From Pseudomonas sp. VD-NE ins (GTDB lineage Bacteria > Pseudomonadota > Gammaproteobacteria > Pseudomonadales > Pseudomonadaceae), in the NCBI RefSeq assembly GCF_031882575.1, contig NZ_CP134772.1:3305001-3369000 (forward strand): a stretch of DNA of 64,000 nt. The letters are read 5' to 3'. Below the pieces are notes generated by a model. It saw nothing but the letters and a program-made list of their open reading frames with translations. It was not told where the DNA came from and searched no databases. Within the stretch, counting starts at the first letter, position 1. Each line of letters begins with the position of its first letter. Below, in pieces: positions 18,867 through 28,088 of the stretch. Position numbers and translations under genes: made by a program.

Positions 18867-19874
18867 ATGAAACCTACAATGGCTCTCAAACCACTGGTTT
18901 TCGCACTTGCAGCAGTGATGGCAATCGCAGCACAGGCAGGCGGTCGTGATGACGATCATGGTAACGGGCACGGCAATGGTCATGGCAACCATGAACCAAA
19001 AGGCCCTACCCTGGAACAACTTCTGCAAATCGGCGCCGGCGCTGGTGCTGCCGTACTCGACACGCAGAACAGCGATGGCAACCTGGTGGGCAACCAAGGC
19101 ACCAAAAATGATGCCTCCGTTCGCGACTCGGCCAATGGCACCAACGGCAACGTCGGCATGAACAACACCGCCGGCGATGGCAACCAACAGGACAACGCCG
19201 CTGCACTGGCAACTGCCGACGAAAGCTTCATCTTCGGCACTGCCGTGTCCGTCTCCAGCGCCACTCAAGTCAACAACAACAACGCGGTTGCCAACTACTC
19301 GACAACCAACAACGCCAACCTCAACAACGTGGGTAACGGCGGTTCCGGCAACATCGGTGTGAACAACAGTGCCGGCAACTTCAACCAACAGAAAAACAAC
19401 CTGGCCATTGCCGTATCCGGTGGTCGTGTAGCTAACGCCGCTGCCGCTGCCAACCAAAGCTCCACTGGGTTGACTGTGTCCAACAACGGCACTCAAACCT
19501 ACAAAACCGATACTCTGAGAGGTACCTTCACCGCTGCTGGCGCATTCGCAGCAGCTGGCAAAGCGACCATCGAAGGCGACAAAGGCCATGGTGGTGGCGG
19601 TTATGGCGACAACGACCGTGGTCATGGCGGCAGCGGCGGCAGCAAAGATCAGAAAGCGACCTTTGAAGCTGTCGGCATCTTCGGTCTCGCCGGTGTAACC
19701 ACGCAACAAGTGCTGACCCCTGACGGCTGGAAAAACCCTGTGACCAACAACGCAAACATCTCCAACGTTGGTAACAACTTCTCCGGCAACGCTGGTTACA
19801 ACAACGCCGCCGGTGTTGGTAACCAACAAAGCAACTCGCTGTCCATCGCTGCAGGTTGCAAAGCCTGCCTGTAG
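18867..19874 (+). CDS. fapC: Functional amyloid major subunit FapC
   Basis: 335 residues; the ATG at 18867 has GGAG nine bases upstream. Signal peptide to about residue 25 (ALAAVMAIAAQAG). Three amyloid repeats begin near residues 94, 161 and 307 (GNVGMNNTAGDGNQQDN, GNIGVNNSAGNFNQQKN, GNAGYNNAAGVGNQQSN), with a short first and long second linker as usual. The conserved C-terminal CxxC is Cys331-Lys-Ala-Cys334. Unusual: a His/Gly/Asn-rich segment right after the signal peptide and a Gly/His-rich stretch in the second linker. It forms the bulk of the fibre that strengthens biofilms. Confidence 0.96.
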   Translation: MKPTMALKPLVFALAAVMAIAAQAGGRDDDHGNGHGNGHGNHEPKGPTLEQLLQIGAGAGAAVLDTQNSDGNLVGNQGTKNDASVRDSANGTNGNVGMNNTAGDGNQQDNAAALATADESFIFGTAVSVSSATQVNNNNAVANYSTTNNANLNNVGNGGSGNIGVNNSAGNFNQQKNNLAIAVSGGRVANAAAAANQSSTGLTVSNNGTQTYKTDTLRGTFTAAGAFAAAGKATIEGDKGHGGGGYGDNDRGHGGSGGSKDQKATFEAVGIFGLAGVTTQQVLTPDGWKNPVTNNANISNVGNNFSGNAGYNNAAGVGNQQSNSLSIAAGCKACL

Positions 19875-19889
19875 TCGCGATCGAAACGA

Positions 19890-19911
19890 AAGCCCCGGAA
19901 ACGGGGCTTTT
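19890..19911 (+). terminator. Hairpin between fapC and fapD (attenuator or RNA stabiliser)
   Basis: AAGCCCCG-GAAA-CGGGGCTT followed by TTCC, 16 bases after the fapC stop and inside the operon. An eight-pair stem with a stable tetraloop and a short T run would end part of the transcripts or protect the fapC 3' end, giving more subunit than secretion protein. Confidence 0.7.
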
Positions 19912-19937
19912 CCTCAGTCCGCAAAGGCGTATCGATC

Positions 19938-20618
19938 ATGCGTAAGACTGCCCTCCTCGCCCTGCTTTGTCTGTCCGGCCTGACCCAGGCTGCCCAGATG
20001 CCAGTCGCTGCCCTCCCAGGCGGCGTACTCGTCTACAAAAACGTGCAAAGCATTCGTGAGCGCAAGTTTGCCGACATTGTCGAACAGAAAACCGATTTCA
20101 GCTGCGGCGCTGCTGCACTGGCTACGGTGTTACGCCAGGCCTATTGGCTCGACGTCGATGAGGAGCACATCATCAAAGGCATGCTGGTCAACGCTGATCA
20201 GGACCTTGTTCGTACTCAAGGGTTTTCCATGCTGGACATGAAGCGCTACATAGAAAGCATCGGCATGCGCGCCAGGGGTTACAAGATTCCACCGGAAAAA
20301 CTCGACGCTGTAACGATCCCGGTGGTGGTACTGATGGAAATTCGCGGCTACAAGCATTTCGTGGTGCTGCAGCGTTCGGACAAGGATTGGGTTTACATCG
20401 GAGACCCGGTTTTAGGCCACAAACGCTACAAACACGATGACTTTGTCAAAGGTTGGAACGGCATAGTCTTCGCCATCGTCGGCCCCGGTTATGACAAAAC
20501 CAATGCATTGCGCAGCCCGCCGACACCGCTGACGGCGAAGAACAAGCTGGATAACTTCAACCCTGTCAGAGATGCTGAATTGATGGACTTCGGGTTCATA
20601 CAGAGCGACTTCTTTTAA
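19938..20618 (+). CDS. fapD: Fap system C39-like peptidase FapD
   Basis: 226 residues with a signal peptide (TALLALLCLSGLTQA). Cysteine-protease fold of the C39 family: the nucleophile Cys56 in TDFSCGAAALATVLRQA, His140 in RGYKHFVVLQ and Asp156 in YIGDPVLGHKRY form the expected triad. FapD is thought to act in the periplasm during export or proteolytic handling of Fap proteins. Its catalytic region resembles the C39-like half of the protein at 1019-2119, although the two are in unrelated operons. Confidence 0.93.
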   Translation: MRKTALLALLCLSGLTQAAQMPVAALPGGVLVYKNVQSIRERKFADIVEQKTDFSCGAAALATVLRQAYWLDVDEEHIIKGMLVNADQDLVRTQGFSMLDMKRYIESIGMRARGYKIPPEKLDAVTIPVVVLMEIRGYKHFVVLQRSDKDWVYIGDPVLGHKRYKHDDFVKGWNGIVFAIVGPGYDKTNALRSPPTPLTAKNKLDNFNPVRDAELMDFGFIQSDFF

Positions 20619-20662
20619 TCGCCGATTATAAAGAATGGGGCTGGATGTCCCGGGAGCAGCAG

Positions 20663-21409
20663 ATGAAAACCTCATACTGGCTGGCCGCCGCCTGCCTGGC
20701 AGCGAGCGCGTCAGGCTATGCCAATGCAGGATTCAAACCTATCGAGATACAAGACAAGGAGTTGTCCGAACTACGTGGTCGTTATGTGATGCCGGGGCGG
20801 ATTATCAGCTTCGGCATTGTCATGAGCAGCACCTGGCGCAACGCCAGTGGTGATCTGATCGGGGCAGCCACCTCGATGCAACTTCAGGCAGCAACGGTTA
20901 AACCCGAATTCTATGTGCAAACGATCAAGGAGCACGGCAACGGCAGCACCCTTCCTACGGGTACCGGCACGATCACCGGTGGCGCCGGTCTCGACAGCAG
21001 CCAGGGCATAACACAGAGCGTACGTGCCGCGGGTGACAGCAATACCGCCTACAACAACGTCGCCATCAACGTTAAAGAAGCCAGTCAGGCGCCAGCACTG
21101 GTGCCCACCCAAGGGCAGGCCCTGATGGCCGGGCAGACAATCGGCGGCAGCAATGCGGCGGGCAGCGTCGCCGTCTCGGCAAGCGGAGGCGGCGTACAAA
21201 TGGCCATTCAGGCCTCAGGCAATCAAGGAACGGCCCTGCAACAGGTCGCCCAGGGTGGCTTGCTGCAGAACACCCGTCTGCTCGGCAGTGCCAACGTGGT
21301 CAATAACATGACTCAACTCAACGTCGTCCTGAACAATAACGGCATGAGTGCCGGCGCACTGGATTGCAACCTGACGCAACTCAGGGCACTACGCAATATT
21401 GGATATTGA
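20663..21409 (+). CDS. fapE: Fap fibre-associated protein FapE
   Basis: 248 residues from the ATG at 20663, chosen because the signal peptide starts there (MKTSYWLAAACLAASASGYA) and GGGAG lies upstream; an in-frame ATG at 20645 would add six residues. The mature part has ELRGRYVMPGRIISFGIVMS and Gly/Ser/Gln-rich repeats (QGITQSVRAAGDSNTAYN; NQGTALQQVAQGG) and a late Cys in ALDCNLTQL. FapE is a minor extracellular component found with the fibres and needs the FapF pore for export. Confidence 0.9.
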   Translation: MKTSYWLAAACLAASASGYANAGFKPIEIQDKELSELRGRYVMPGRIISFGIVMSSTWRNASGDLIGAATSMQLQAATVKPEFYVQTIKEHGNGSTLPTGTGTITGGAGLDSSQGITQSVRAAGDSNTAYNNVAINVKEASQAPALVPTQGQALMAGQTIGGSNAAGSVAVSASGGGVQMAIQASGNQGTALQQVAQGGLLQNTRLLGSANVVNNMTQLNVVLNNNGMSAGALDCNLTQLRALRNIGY

Positions 21410-21454
21410 ACTACGCTGAGTCTCGATCATTGGGCTTAAAGGGACGGCTTATTC

Positions 21455-22762
21455 ATGTATCGATCAGTATCACTGCGTGCCGCTGTTTGTTTGAGCACTC
21501 TTCTACCTGCAGCCATGCTGCAAGCGGCACCGGACGCCGACGTAGAAGTCCTGAAACAAGAACTTCTGGAGCTGAAGCAACGATACGAAGTACAACAAAA
21601 GGCCCTGGCGGTACTCGAACAACGGGTTCGCCAGGTCGAAGATCAACCGGCGGCACCGCAACCGAAACGGTTGGCCAAGTCGCCGTCAGATCTCAAAGGC
21701 AATCCAAAAGTGGCCACCGGCACCGGGGCCGCAGCAGCGTCGGGGGGCGCAGCCGGAGGTAGTGGGGCTTCTTACGGGCAATCGCTGGCAGATGATTCGC
21801 AACCGGCACAAAGTGTGTCCAACCTGTACGACGAAGCCAGTGGTTTCTTCGGCGGTGGCAAATTCAGCTTCGAAACCGGTATCACCTACTCGCGCTATGA
21901 CACCCGTCAGCTGATCCTCAACGGCTTCCTGGCACTGGACTCGATTTTTCTCGGCAACATCAACCTTGACCGGATCAAGGCCGACACCTGGACCCTCGAC
22001 CTCACGGGCCGCTACAACTTCGACAATCGCTGGCAGTTCGACCTGAACGTGCCGGTGGTCTACCGCGATTCGACTTATCAATCCGGCGGCGGCAACGGCG
22101 GTGCGTCCAACGTCACGACCGAGCAGGACGTAACACGCGATCCAACCATTGGCGACGTCAACTTCGGCATTGCTTACAAGTTCCTCGACGAGTCGGCCAA
22201 CACGCCGGATGCGGTCGTGACCTTGCGCGTCAAGGCGCCAACCGGCAAGGATCCGTTCGGGATCAAGTTGCGCCAGACCGACGCGAACTCCAACCTGTTC
22301 GTGCCTGACACCCTGCCCACCGGCAACGGCGTCTGGTCGGTCACGCCGGGCATCTCGCTGGTCAAGACGTTCGACCCGGCGGTGCTGTTCGGCAGCTTGT
22401 CCTACACCCACAACCTGGAGGAGTCGTTTGACGACATCAGCTCGACGGTCAACCAGAAAAACCCGGGCAAGGTAAGGATCGGCGACAGCTTCCAGATTGG
22501 CGCCGGTATTGCGTTTGCGCTGAACGAGAAGATGAGTATGTCGTTCTCGATGTCTGACCTGGTGCAGCGTAAAAGCAAGCTCAAACAAGATGGCGGCGAT
22601 TGGCAATCGGTGGTCTCCAGTGACGCCAACGCCGGTTATTTCAACGTCGGCATGACCATTGCGGCCACCGACAACCTGACGATTGTTCCGAACTTGTCGA
22701 TCGGTTTGACCGACGATGCACCGGACTTTTCCTTCAGCCTGAAATTCCCGTACTACTTCTAG
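21455..22762 (+). CDS. fapF: Fap outer-membrane secretion pore FapF
   Basis: 435 residues: signal peptide to about residue 25, a trimerising coiled coil ([35 protein letters not shown]), a Gly/Ala/Ser linker, then a beta barrel from about residue 130 with alternating strands and the terminal aromatic FSLKFPYYF expected for insertion by the Bam machinery. FapF is a trimer that passes unfolded FapB, FapC and FapE through the outer membrane, with the coiled coil gating the barrel. Last gene of the operon; followed by a REP pair and a convergent regulator. Confidence 0.95.
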   Translation: MYRSVSLRAAVCLSTLLPAAMLQAAPDADVEVLKQELLELKQRYEVQQKALAVLEQRVRQVEDQPAAPQPKRLAKSPSDLKGNPKVATGTGAAAASGGAAGGSGASYGQSLADDSQPAQSVSNLYDEASGFFGGGKFSFETGITYSRYDTRQLILNGFLALDSIFLGNINLDRIKADTWTLDLTGRYNFDNRWQFDLNVPVVYRDSTYQSGGGNGGASNVTTEQDVTRDPTIGDVNFGIAYKFLDESANTPDAVVTLRVKAPTGKDPFGIKLRQTDANSNLFVPDTLPTGNGVWSVTPGISLVKTFDPAVLFGSLSYTHNLEESFDDISSTVNQKNPGKVRIGDSFQIGAGIAFALNEKMSMSFSMSDLVQRKSKLKQDGGDWQSVVSSDANAGYFNVGMTIAATDNLTIVPNLSIGLTDDAPDFSFSLKFPYYF

Positions 22763-22770
22763 GTAAAAGC

Positions 22771-22855
22771 AAAAGATCGCAGCCTTCTGCAGCTCCTACA
22801 TCGGGTTTGTGTAATCCCTGTAGGAGCTGCCGCAGGCTGCGATCTTTTGATCTTC
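22771..22855. repeat. REP-like palindromic pair, type B
   Basis: AAAAGATCGCAGCCTTCTGC and, inverted, GGAGCTGCCGCAGGCTGCGA flank a short spacer. It lies between the convergent ends of fapF and the sigma-54 activator gene and may separate their transcripts. Confidence 0.85.
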
Positions 22856-22861
22856 AGGTAC

Positions 22862-24187
22862 CTAGCGAATCTGGTGTTTATGCAGCAGGCGGTAAAACGT
22901 CGGCCGAGACACGCCAAGGACCTTGGCCGCAACACTGAGGTTATCGCTGTGCCGGTTCAACACATCGCACAGCGCCTGGCGTTCGGCGCGGGTCTTGTAA
23001 TCTTCCAGCGTGCCCATCGGCGTGGCGATCGAATGCTGGCTGATCAACCCCAGATCTCGCGCCTCGATCTGCCGCCCTTCAGCCAACACCAGACCACGGC
23101 GTACACGGTTGGCCAGTTCACGGACGTTGCCCGGCCAGTCATGCTTGCCCATGGCAATCAACGCGTCTTCACTGAAACTGCGTGGGCGGCGGCCGGTTTC
23201 GTGGCTGTAGAAATGGGAAAAGTGGTTGGCCAGCATCGACAGGTCGCCATGGCGTTCACGCAAAGGCGCAGTGACCACTTGCAGGACGTTGAGCCGGTAA
23301 TACAGGTCTTCGCGAAAACGCTTCTTTTCGATGGCCGCCTCAAGGTCGACGTGGGTCGCCGCCAGAACGCGAACATCCACCGGGATCGGTTGACTGCCGC
23401 CGACACGCTCGATGTGTTTTTCCTGCAAAAAGCGCAACAGATTGGCTTGCAGTTCCAGCGGCAGATCACCGATCTCATCGAGAAACAGCGTGCCGCCATT
23501 GGCCGCCTCAATCCGCCCGACCTTGCGCTGATGCGCGCCGGTAAACGCGCCTTTCTCATGGCCGAACAGCTCGGACTGAATCAGGTGCTCGGGAATCGCC
23601 CCGCAATTGATCGCTACAAACGGTTTGCTGTGACGCTGGGATTGTCGATGCAGCGTACGTGCGACCAGTTCTTTACCGGTACCGCTTTCACCGCGGATCA
23701 ATACCGGCGATTCGGTGGGGGCCAGTTTGCTGAGCAATTTGCGCAGCTCCCGGATCGGCTTGCTGTCGCCGAGCAGTTCATGTTCCGGCTGATCGACGTG
23801 GATCGTGCCCTGCCCGCGCAACCGCGCCATGCCGAATGCGCGGCCGAGGGTGACCTGCACCCGCGATACGTCGAACGGCAAGGTGTGGAAATCGAAAAAC
23901 CATTCGCAGACGAAGTCACCGACGTTTTGTAATCGCAGAACTTCCTGATTGAGCACGGCGATCCATTCGGTGCCGCTGCGACTGATCAACTCCTTGACGG
24001 CTTCGGGACGTTCGAGGTGAAACGGCTGCAATCGCAATAAGCCGACATCACAACTTCGATCGGCGGCATTTTCCAGGGTGCAGCTATCAACATCCCAACC
24101 TACGGCGCGTAATCCGGGCAATAAGCGGTGGCAATCGTCGCAGGGATCGACCACCAATAAACGTCGTAACGCTGGCGCTTCGCTCAT
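22862..24187 (-). CDS. Sigma-54-dependent Fis-type activator (VpsR-like N-terminus), likely fap regulator
   Basis: 441 residues. Residues 1-135 are a receiver-like domain without the usual phosphorylation cluster (LLVVDPCDDCHRLLPGLRAV), resembling the VpsR/DUF type. The AAA+ domain has Walker A GESGTGKE (about 163-170), the sigma-54 contact loop GAFTGA (about 212-217), Walker B GGTLFLDEIGDLPLELQ and the arginine finger region RFREDLYYRLNVLQ. The C-terminal Fis helix-turn-helix is LSVAAKVLGVSRPTFYRLLH. It is convergent with fapF and a candidate sigma-54 promoter lies before fapA, so regulation of fap is a reasonable inference. A signal input via c-di-GMP, as for VpsR, is possible but not shown. 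Confidence 0.88.
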   Translation of the reverse strand: MSEAPALRRLLVVDPCDDCHRLLPGLRAVGWDVDSCTLENAADRSCDVGLLRLQPFHLERPEAVKELISRSGTEWIAVLNQEVLRLQNVGDFVCEWFFDFHTLPFDVSRVQVTLGRAFGMARLRGQGTIHVDQPEHELLGDSKPIRELRKLLSKLAPTESPVLIRGESGTGKELVARTLHRQSQRHSKPFVAINCGAIPEHLIQSELFGHEKGAFTGAHQRKVGRIEAANGGTLFLDEIGDLPLELQANLLRFLQEKHIERVGGSQPIPVDVRVLAATHVDLEAAIEKKRFREDLYYRLNVLQVVTAPLRERHGDLSMLANHFSHFYSHETGRRPRSFSEDALIAMGKHDWPGNVRELANRVRRGLVLAEGRQIEARDLGLISQHSIATPMGTLEDYKTRAERQALCDVLNRHSDNLSVAAKVLGVSRPTFYRLLHKHQIR

Positions 24188-24542
24188 GACTGTTCCTTGG
24201 CGCCAAATTATTAGAAATGATTGTAAAAACAGTCATTTGGCAGACCCGACTGTAACATTAGCAAGATTTTGACAGGGCCTTGTATCGATTGCTTATAGGT
24301 GTACAAGCAAACACGTTATAAGAACGCAAGTTGTTAGTGAGCTATCGACTAATTTTTCAATTGCAACCTTTCATCCAGCTTTCAAAACCCCTCTGAAAAA
24401 CAATCTGCTGAAAGAAAGTTGAAATTTCTTTGTTTCATGTGTGACCTGCCTGCGGGTTCGGTGCATCAGTACAAGTACCAGCCGCACGGTAAGCCCAACC
24501 GACGGCATATCACTTGATTGGGCACGACAGAGAGAAAAACCC
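24188..24542. other. AT-rich intergenic region
   Basis: 355 bases, clearly richer in A and T than its surroundings, upstream of two divergent genes. It holds a perfect -35 TTGACA at 24269 with CTTATA 17 bases downstream (weak), and one TGTTTCA box at 24431 like those upstream of fapA. I see no gene. Confidence 0.4.
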
Positions 24543-24809
24543 ATGACCGCCCCGCTCCGTATCAACGAAGCTCTTTTGATTGCCAACCACGCGTTCAAAC
24601 CTTTCCAGTGCGTGGCCTGGGCGCCACAAGACGGCAATGGCGAACTGAGCCTGACCGTGATCGACCGGACCAATTCGCATATCGGTCGCAAACAGATCCC
24701 AAGCAGCACCTACTCCGATCCGGCGCAACTCGAGCAACTGCTGCAACAAGCTCGCGCTGAACTCAGCGAAGAAGGTCACAGTCTGCAATCCTGGTCGATG
24801 CCACACTAA
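24543..24809 (+). CDS. Small conserved protein of unknown function
   Basis: 88 residues, starting MTAPLRINEALLIANHAFKP at 24543 after GAGAGAAAAACCC. No signal peptide or membrane helix. The segment FQCVAWAPQDGNGELSLTVI and the C-terminal helix DPAQLEQLLQQARAELSEEG suggest a compact cytoplasmic alpha/beta protein. I do not recognise a domain. A hairpin follows at 24822. Confidence 0.75.
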   Translation: MTAPLRINEALLIANHAFKPFQCVAWAPQDGNGELSLTVIDRTNSHIGRKQIPSSTYSDPAQLEQLLQQARAELSEEGHSLQSWSMPH

Positions 24810-24821
24810 CAAGCAGGCAAT

Positions 24822-24845
24822 GCGGATGACGATCAGGTCATCCGC
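24822..24845 (+). terminator. Hairpin after the 88-residue gene
   Basis: GCGGATGAC-GATCAG-GTCATCCGC is a perfect nine-pair stem 12 bases after the stop, without a clear T run, so termination is probable but not certain. Confidence 0.55.
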
Positions 24846-25086
24846 CTCCTCTGTTAGTTGTAATCTTTTTACTCTCCGTACTTTTGTACAACTATTTGCA
24901 ACTTGTTCAGGCTTAACTGCTTGGGCGGCTTGCTATTGGTTCAAAAAGACACTGTTCTGGCACAGTGCGACCCTCCATCTGTTAGTTCTTACAGTTGTAC
25001 TTCTCCCGGTTCAGGGATTGAATGTTTCGCTCATGCAGTTACCCACCCGGTTTCCGGTACAGGTCAACTCGCAAGGAGATGCGTGC

Positions 25087-26388
25087 ATGTCCACCCTGAA
25101 CACTTTTGCGTTGCCGGCGGTACCGACGACGCTATTCAATCGCGCCGGTCAACTCGACAGGACGTTTGCCGCCACCGGCGTCGCCCAAGTGTATTTCGCT
25201 GGCAGCGTGTCCAGCCTGACGGAGGATATCGCCCTCGATGCGCAGGGGCGGATTCTGGTCGCAGCGAAAGTCGGTGTCGCCACCGGTAGCCGATTCGGTC
25301 TGGCCCGGCTGCTTGTCGACGGCTCAGCCGACCTGACCTTCGGCGACCACGGCAGCGTGATCGATACCTTTGCGCCAGGTTTCGAAGCCACCGCCGGCAA
25401 AGTCCAGGTGCTGCCCGATGGGCGCATCCTGCTCGCGGGTCTGCATTATGAAAACGCGCATCGCACCTTGCCGGCGTTGGCCTTGTTCGACGCACAGGGC
25501 AAGCCGGACCTGAGCTTCGGTGACAACGGCCGTCAAGTGGTGCGCCTGCCCGGCGACTTGTCCATGGGCAGCCGAGATGCCTGGCTGCCGCCGGGCGTAC
25601 CCGGTGCCGAAGCCTGCGACTTTGTCGTGCAGGACGACGGACATATTCTGTTGATCGCCAATCACCACTTCGAGCTTGCCGACCATGCCGGCATGCTGAT
25701 TCGCCTCAAGCCCGACGGCAACCTTGATGAAACCTTCAACGGCCGCGGCTTCGTAATGATTCGCCACTTGCTGCTCAACACCTGGCTTGGCAGCCTGCTG
25801 CTGCAAAAGGATGGACGAATTGTGGTCGCAGGCTCCATCGACTTTCCGCAGGAGGGGCTGTTGGCGCGCTACCTGCCCAATGGTCGCCTCGACGAGCGCT
25901 TTGCCGTGGATGGCTTCATGGCCTTCAAGGCGCACGGCCAGAGCGCTCAGGTCAGTCAGGTCATTGAATCCACCGACGCGCTGCACTGTTTCGGCAGCAG
26001 TCGCGACCCGATCCGTTGCATGGCCTACAGCGTGCACACCAACGGTCGCCCGGATCTGCACAACCATGGCGGCCAGACGCAACTGCTGGAAATCGGCCCC
26101 AGCGGCTGCCAATGGAGCGCCGCCCAACCCATGGCGGACGGCCGCATCATCGCGGTCGGTGCAACCATTGGCGGGATCGAAGCGGATTTTATTGTTGCCC
26201 GTTACCTGAGTGACGGCAGCCTCGATCACAGTTTCGGCGCAGGCAAAGGCTGGCTGCGCACGCGTCTGGGACGCAGTCTGGACACGGCCAATTCGCTGGC
26301 CGTGCAAGCGGATAACGCCATTCTCGTTGGTGGTTATTCATTGGATGGCAACTATCGGGCAATGGTGGCGCGCTACCTCAACCTTTGA
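25087..26388 (+). CDS. Delta-60-repeat beta-propeller protein
   Basis: 433 residues; the ATG at 25087 follows CAAGGAGATGCGTGC, so the frame upstream to 24820 is not used. It is built of about seven repeats of the delta-60 type, with the recurring pattern G-x-LD-x-x-FG-x-x-G ([66 protein letters not shown]) alternating with [12 protein letters not shown] strands. Such proteins fold as propellers. There is no signal peptide, and the role is unknown. The gap 24810-25086 holds only the hairpin and the leader. Confidence 0.8.
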   Translation: MSTLNTFALPAVPTTLFNRAGQLDRTFAATGVAQVYFAGSVSSLTEDIALDAQGRILVAAKVGVATGSRFGLARLLVDGSADLTFGDHGSVIDTFAPGFEATAGKVQVLPDGRILLAGLHYENAHRTLPALALFDAQGKPDLSFGDNGRQVVRLPGDLSMGSRDAWLPPGVPGAEACDFVVQDDGHILLIANHHFELADHAGMLIRLKPDGNLDETFNGRGFVMIRHLLLNTWLGSLLLQKDGRIVVAGSIDFPQEGLLARYLPNGRLDERFAVDGFMAFKAHGQSAQVSQVIESTDALHCFGSSRDPIRCMAYSVHTNGRPDLHNHGGQTQLLEIGPSGCQWSAAQPMADGRIIAVGATIGGIEADFIVARYLSDGSLDHSFGAGKGWLRTRLGRSLDTANSLAVQADNAILVGGYSLDGNYRAMVARYLNL

Positions 26389-26461
26389 AAAACACGGACT
26401 GTACTTGATCTTCAGCAACGCATCCGGCAACTTGCGCGCTTCTAAAGACAAGGAGCAGCCG

Positions 26462-27964
26462 ATGTCCGGTTCAATGGCCCAGGCGTTCGCGCAAAATTTT
26501 CTCGGGCACTCGCCGCGCTGGTACAAGGCGACCATCGTCGGTTTTCTTATCCTCAATGCCGTGGTGCTGTTCAGCGTTGGTCCGGTGGCGGCCGGCTGGT
26601 TGCTGGTGATCGAATTCATCTTCACCCTGGCGATGGCGCTCAAGTGCTATCCGCTGATGCCCGGCGGTCTGCTGCTGATCGAAGCATTGCTGCTGAAGAT
26701 GACCACGCCGCAGGCACTTTACGATGAGCTGGTGCACAACTTTCCGGTGATCCTGCTGCTGATGTTCATGGTGGCCGGCATCTATTTCATGAAGGATTTG
26801 TTGCTGTTTCTGTTCTCACGGCTGCTGTTGGGCGTGCGCTCAAAAGCGGCGCTGGCCTTGATGTTCTGCTTTCTTTCGGCGTTTCTGTCGGCGTTTCTCG
26901 ATGCGTTGACGGTGACCGCTGTGATCATCAGTGCGGCGGTCGGTTTCTATTCCGTTTATCACCGTGTCGCGTCCGGCAACGATCCGCGCCAGGACAGCGA
27001 GTTTGCCGACGACCAGAACCTGCCAAAACTGCATCACGAAGACCTGGAACAATTTCGCGCCTTCCTGCGCAGTCTGTTGATGCACGGCGCAGTCGGTACG
27101 GCACTGGGCGGCGTGTGCACGTTGGTGGGCGAACCGCAGAACCTGCTGATCGGCCACGAAATGGGTTGGCACTTCGCTGAGTTCTTCACCAAGGTCGCGC
27201 CGGTTTCGCTGCCGGTGCTGGCGGCGGGTCTGGTCACCTGCGTGCTGCTGGAGAAACTGCGCTGGTTCGGCTACGGCACGCTGCTGCCGGACAATGTTCG
27301 CGCCGTGCTGGCCAACTACGCCGCTGAAGACAACGCCGAACGCACGGCACGCCAACGCGCGGCGCTGCTGGTACAAGGCGCGGCGGCATTGATCCTGATC
27401 GGTTGCCTGGCGTTTCACATCGCTGAAGTCGGTTTGATCGGCTTAATGGTGATTGTGTTGATCACCGCGTTTACCGGTATCACTGACGAGCATCGTCTGG
27501 GCAGCGCATTCAAGGATGCCATGCCGTTCACTGCGTTGCTGGTGGTGTTTTTTGCGGTGGTGGCGGTGATTCACGATCAACAGCTGTTTGCACCGTTGAT
27601 CCAGTGGGTGCTGGCGCTGCCCGTCGATCAGCAGCCGGGCATGCTGTTTATTGCCAACGGCCTGTTGTCGGCGATCAGTGACAACGTGTTTGTCGCGACG
27701 ATTTACATCACCGAAGTGAAGCAGGCGTTCCTTGCCGGGCACATGAGTCGTGAGCATTTCGAGACGTTGGCGATCGCGATCAACACTGGCACCAACCTGC
27801 CAAGCGTGGCGACGCCGAATGGCCAGGCCGCGTTCCTGTTCCTGCTGACCTCGGCGATTGCACCGCTGGTGCGCTTGTCGTACGGGCGGATGGTGTGGAT
27901 GGCGTTGCCGTACACCTTCGTGATGGGATTGCTGGGCTGGTATGCGGTGAGCTACTGGCTCTGA
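26462..27964 (+). CDS. nhaB: Na+/H+ antiporter NhaB
   Basis: 500 residues, the usual size; the ATG at 26462 has AAGGAGCAGCCG upstream. About 12 membrane helices with the NhaB signatures [36 protein letters not shown] and the late [19 protein letters not shown] and [19 protein letters not shown]. It exchanges cytoplasmic Na+ for protons, contributing to sodium and pH homeostasis. Single gene, 73 bases after the propeller gene. Confidence 0.95.
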   Translation: MSGSMAQAFAQNFLGHSPRWYKATIVGFLILNAVVLFSVGPVAAGWLLVIEFIFTLAMALKCYPLMPGGLLLIEALLLKMTTPQALYDELVHNFPVILLLMFMVAGIYFMKDLLLFLFSRLLLGVRSKAALALMFCFLSAFLSAFLDALTVTAVIISAAVGFYSVYHRVASGNDPRQDSEFADDQNLPKLHHEDLEQFRAFLRSLLMHGAVGTALGGVCTLVGEPQNLLIGHEMGWHFAEFFTKVAPVSLPVLAAGLVTCVLLEKLRWFGYGTLLPDNVRAVLANYAAEDNAERTARQRAALLVQGAAALILIGCLAFHIAEVGLIGLMVIVLITAFTGITDEHRLGSAFKDAMPFTALLVVFFAVVAVIHDQQLFAPLIQWVLALPVDQQPGMLFIANGLLSAISDNVFVATIYITEVKQAFLAGHMSREHFETLAIAINTGTNLPSVATPNGQAAFLFLLTSAIAPLVRLSYGRMVWMALPYTFVMGLLGWYAVSYWL

Positions 27965-27981
27965 TCAACACTGAATAAACC

Positions 27982-28072
27982 TGTGGGAGCGAGCCTGCTC
28001 GCGAAGAGGGAGTGTCAGACAACAGATTCGTTGAATGACACACCGCTTTCGCGAGCAGGCTCGCTCCCACAT
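27982..28072. repeat. REP-like palindromic pair, type A
   Basis: Two inverted type A units between convergent nhaB and the HAD gene. Confidence 0.9.
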
Positions 28073-28088
28073 TGGTTTTGGGGTGGGG

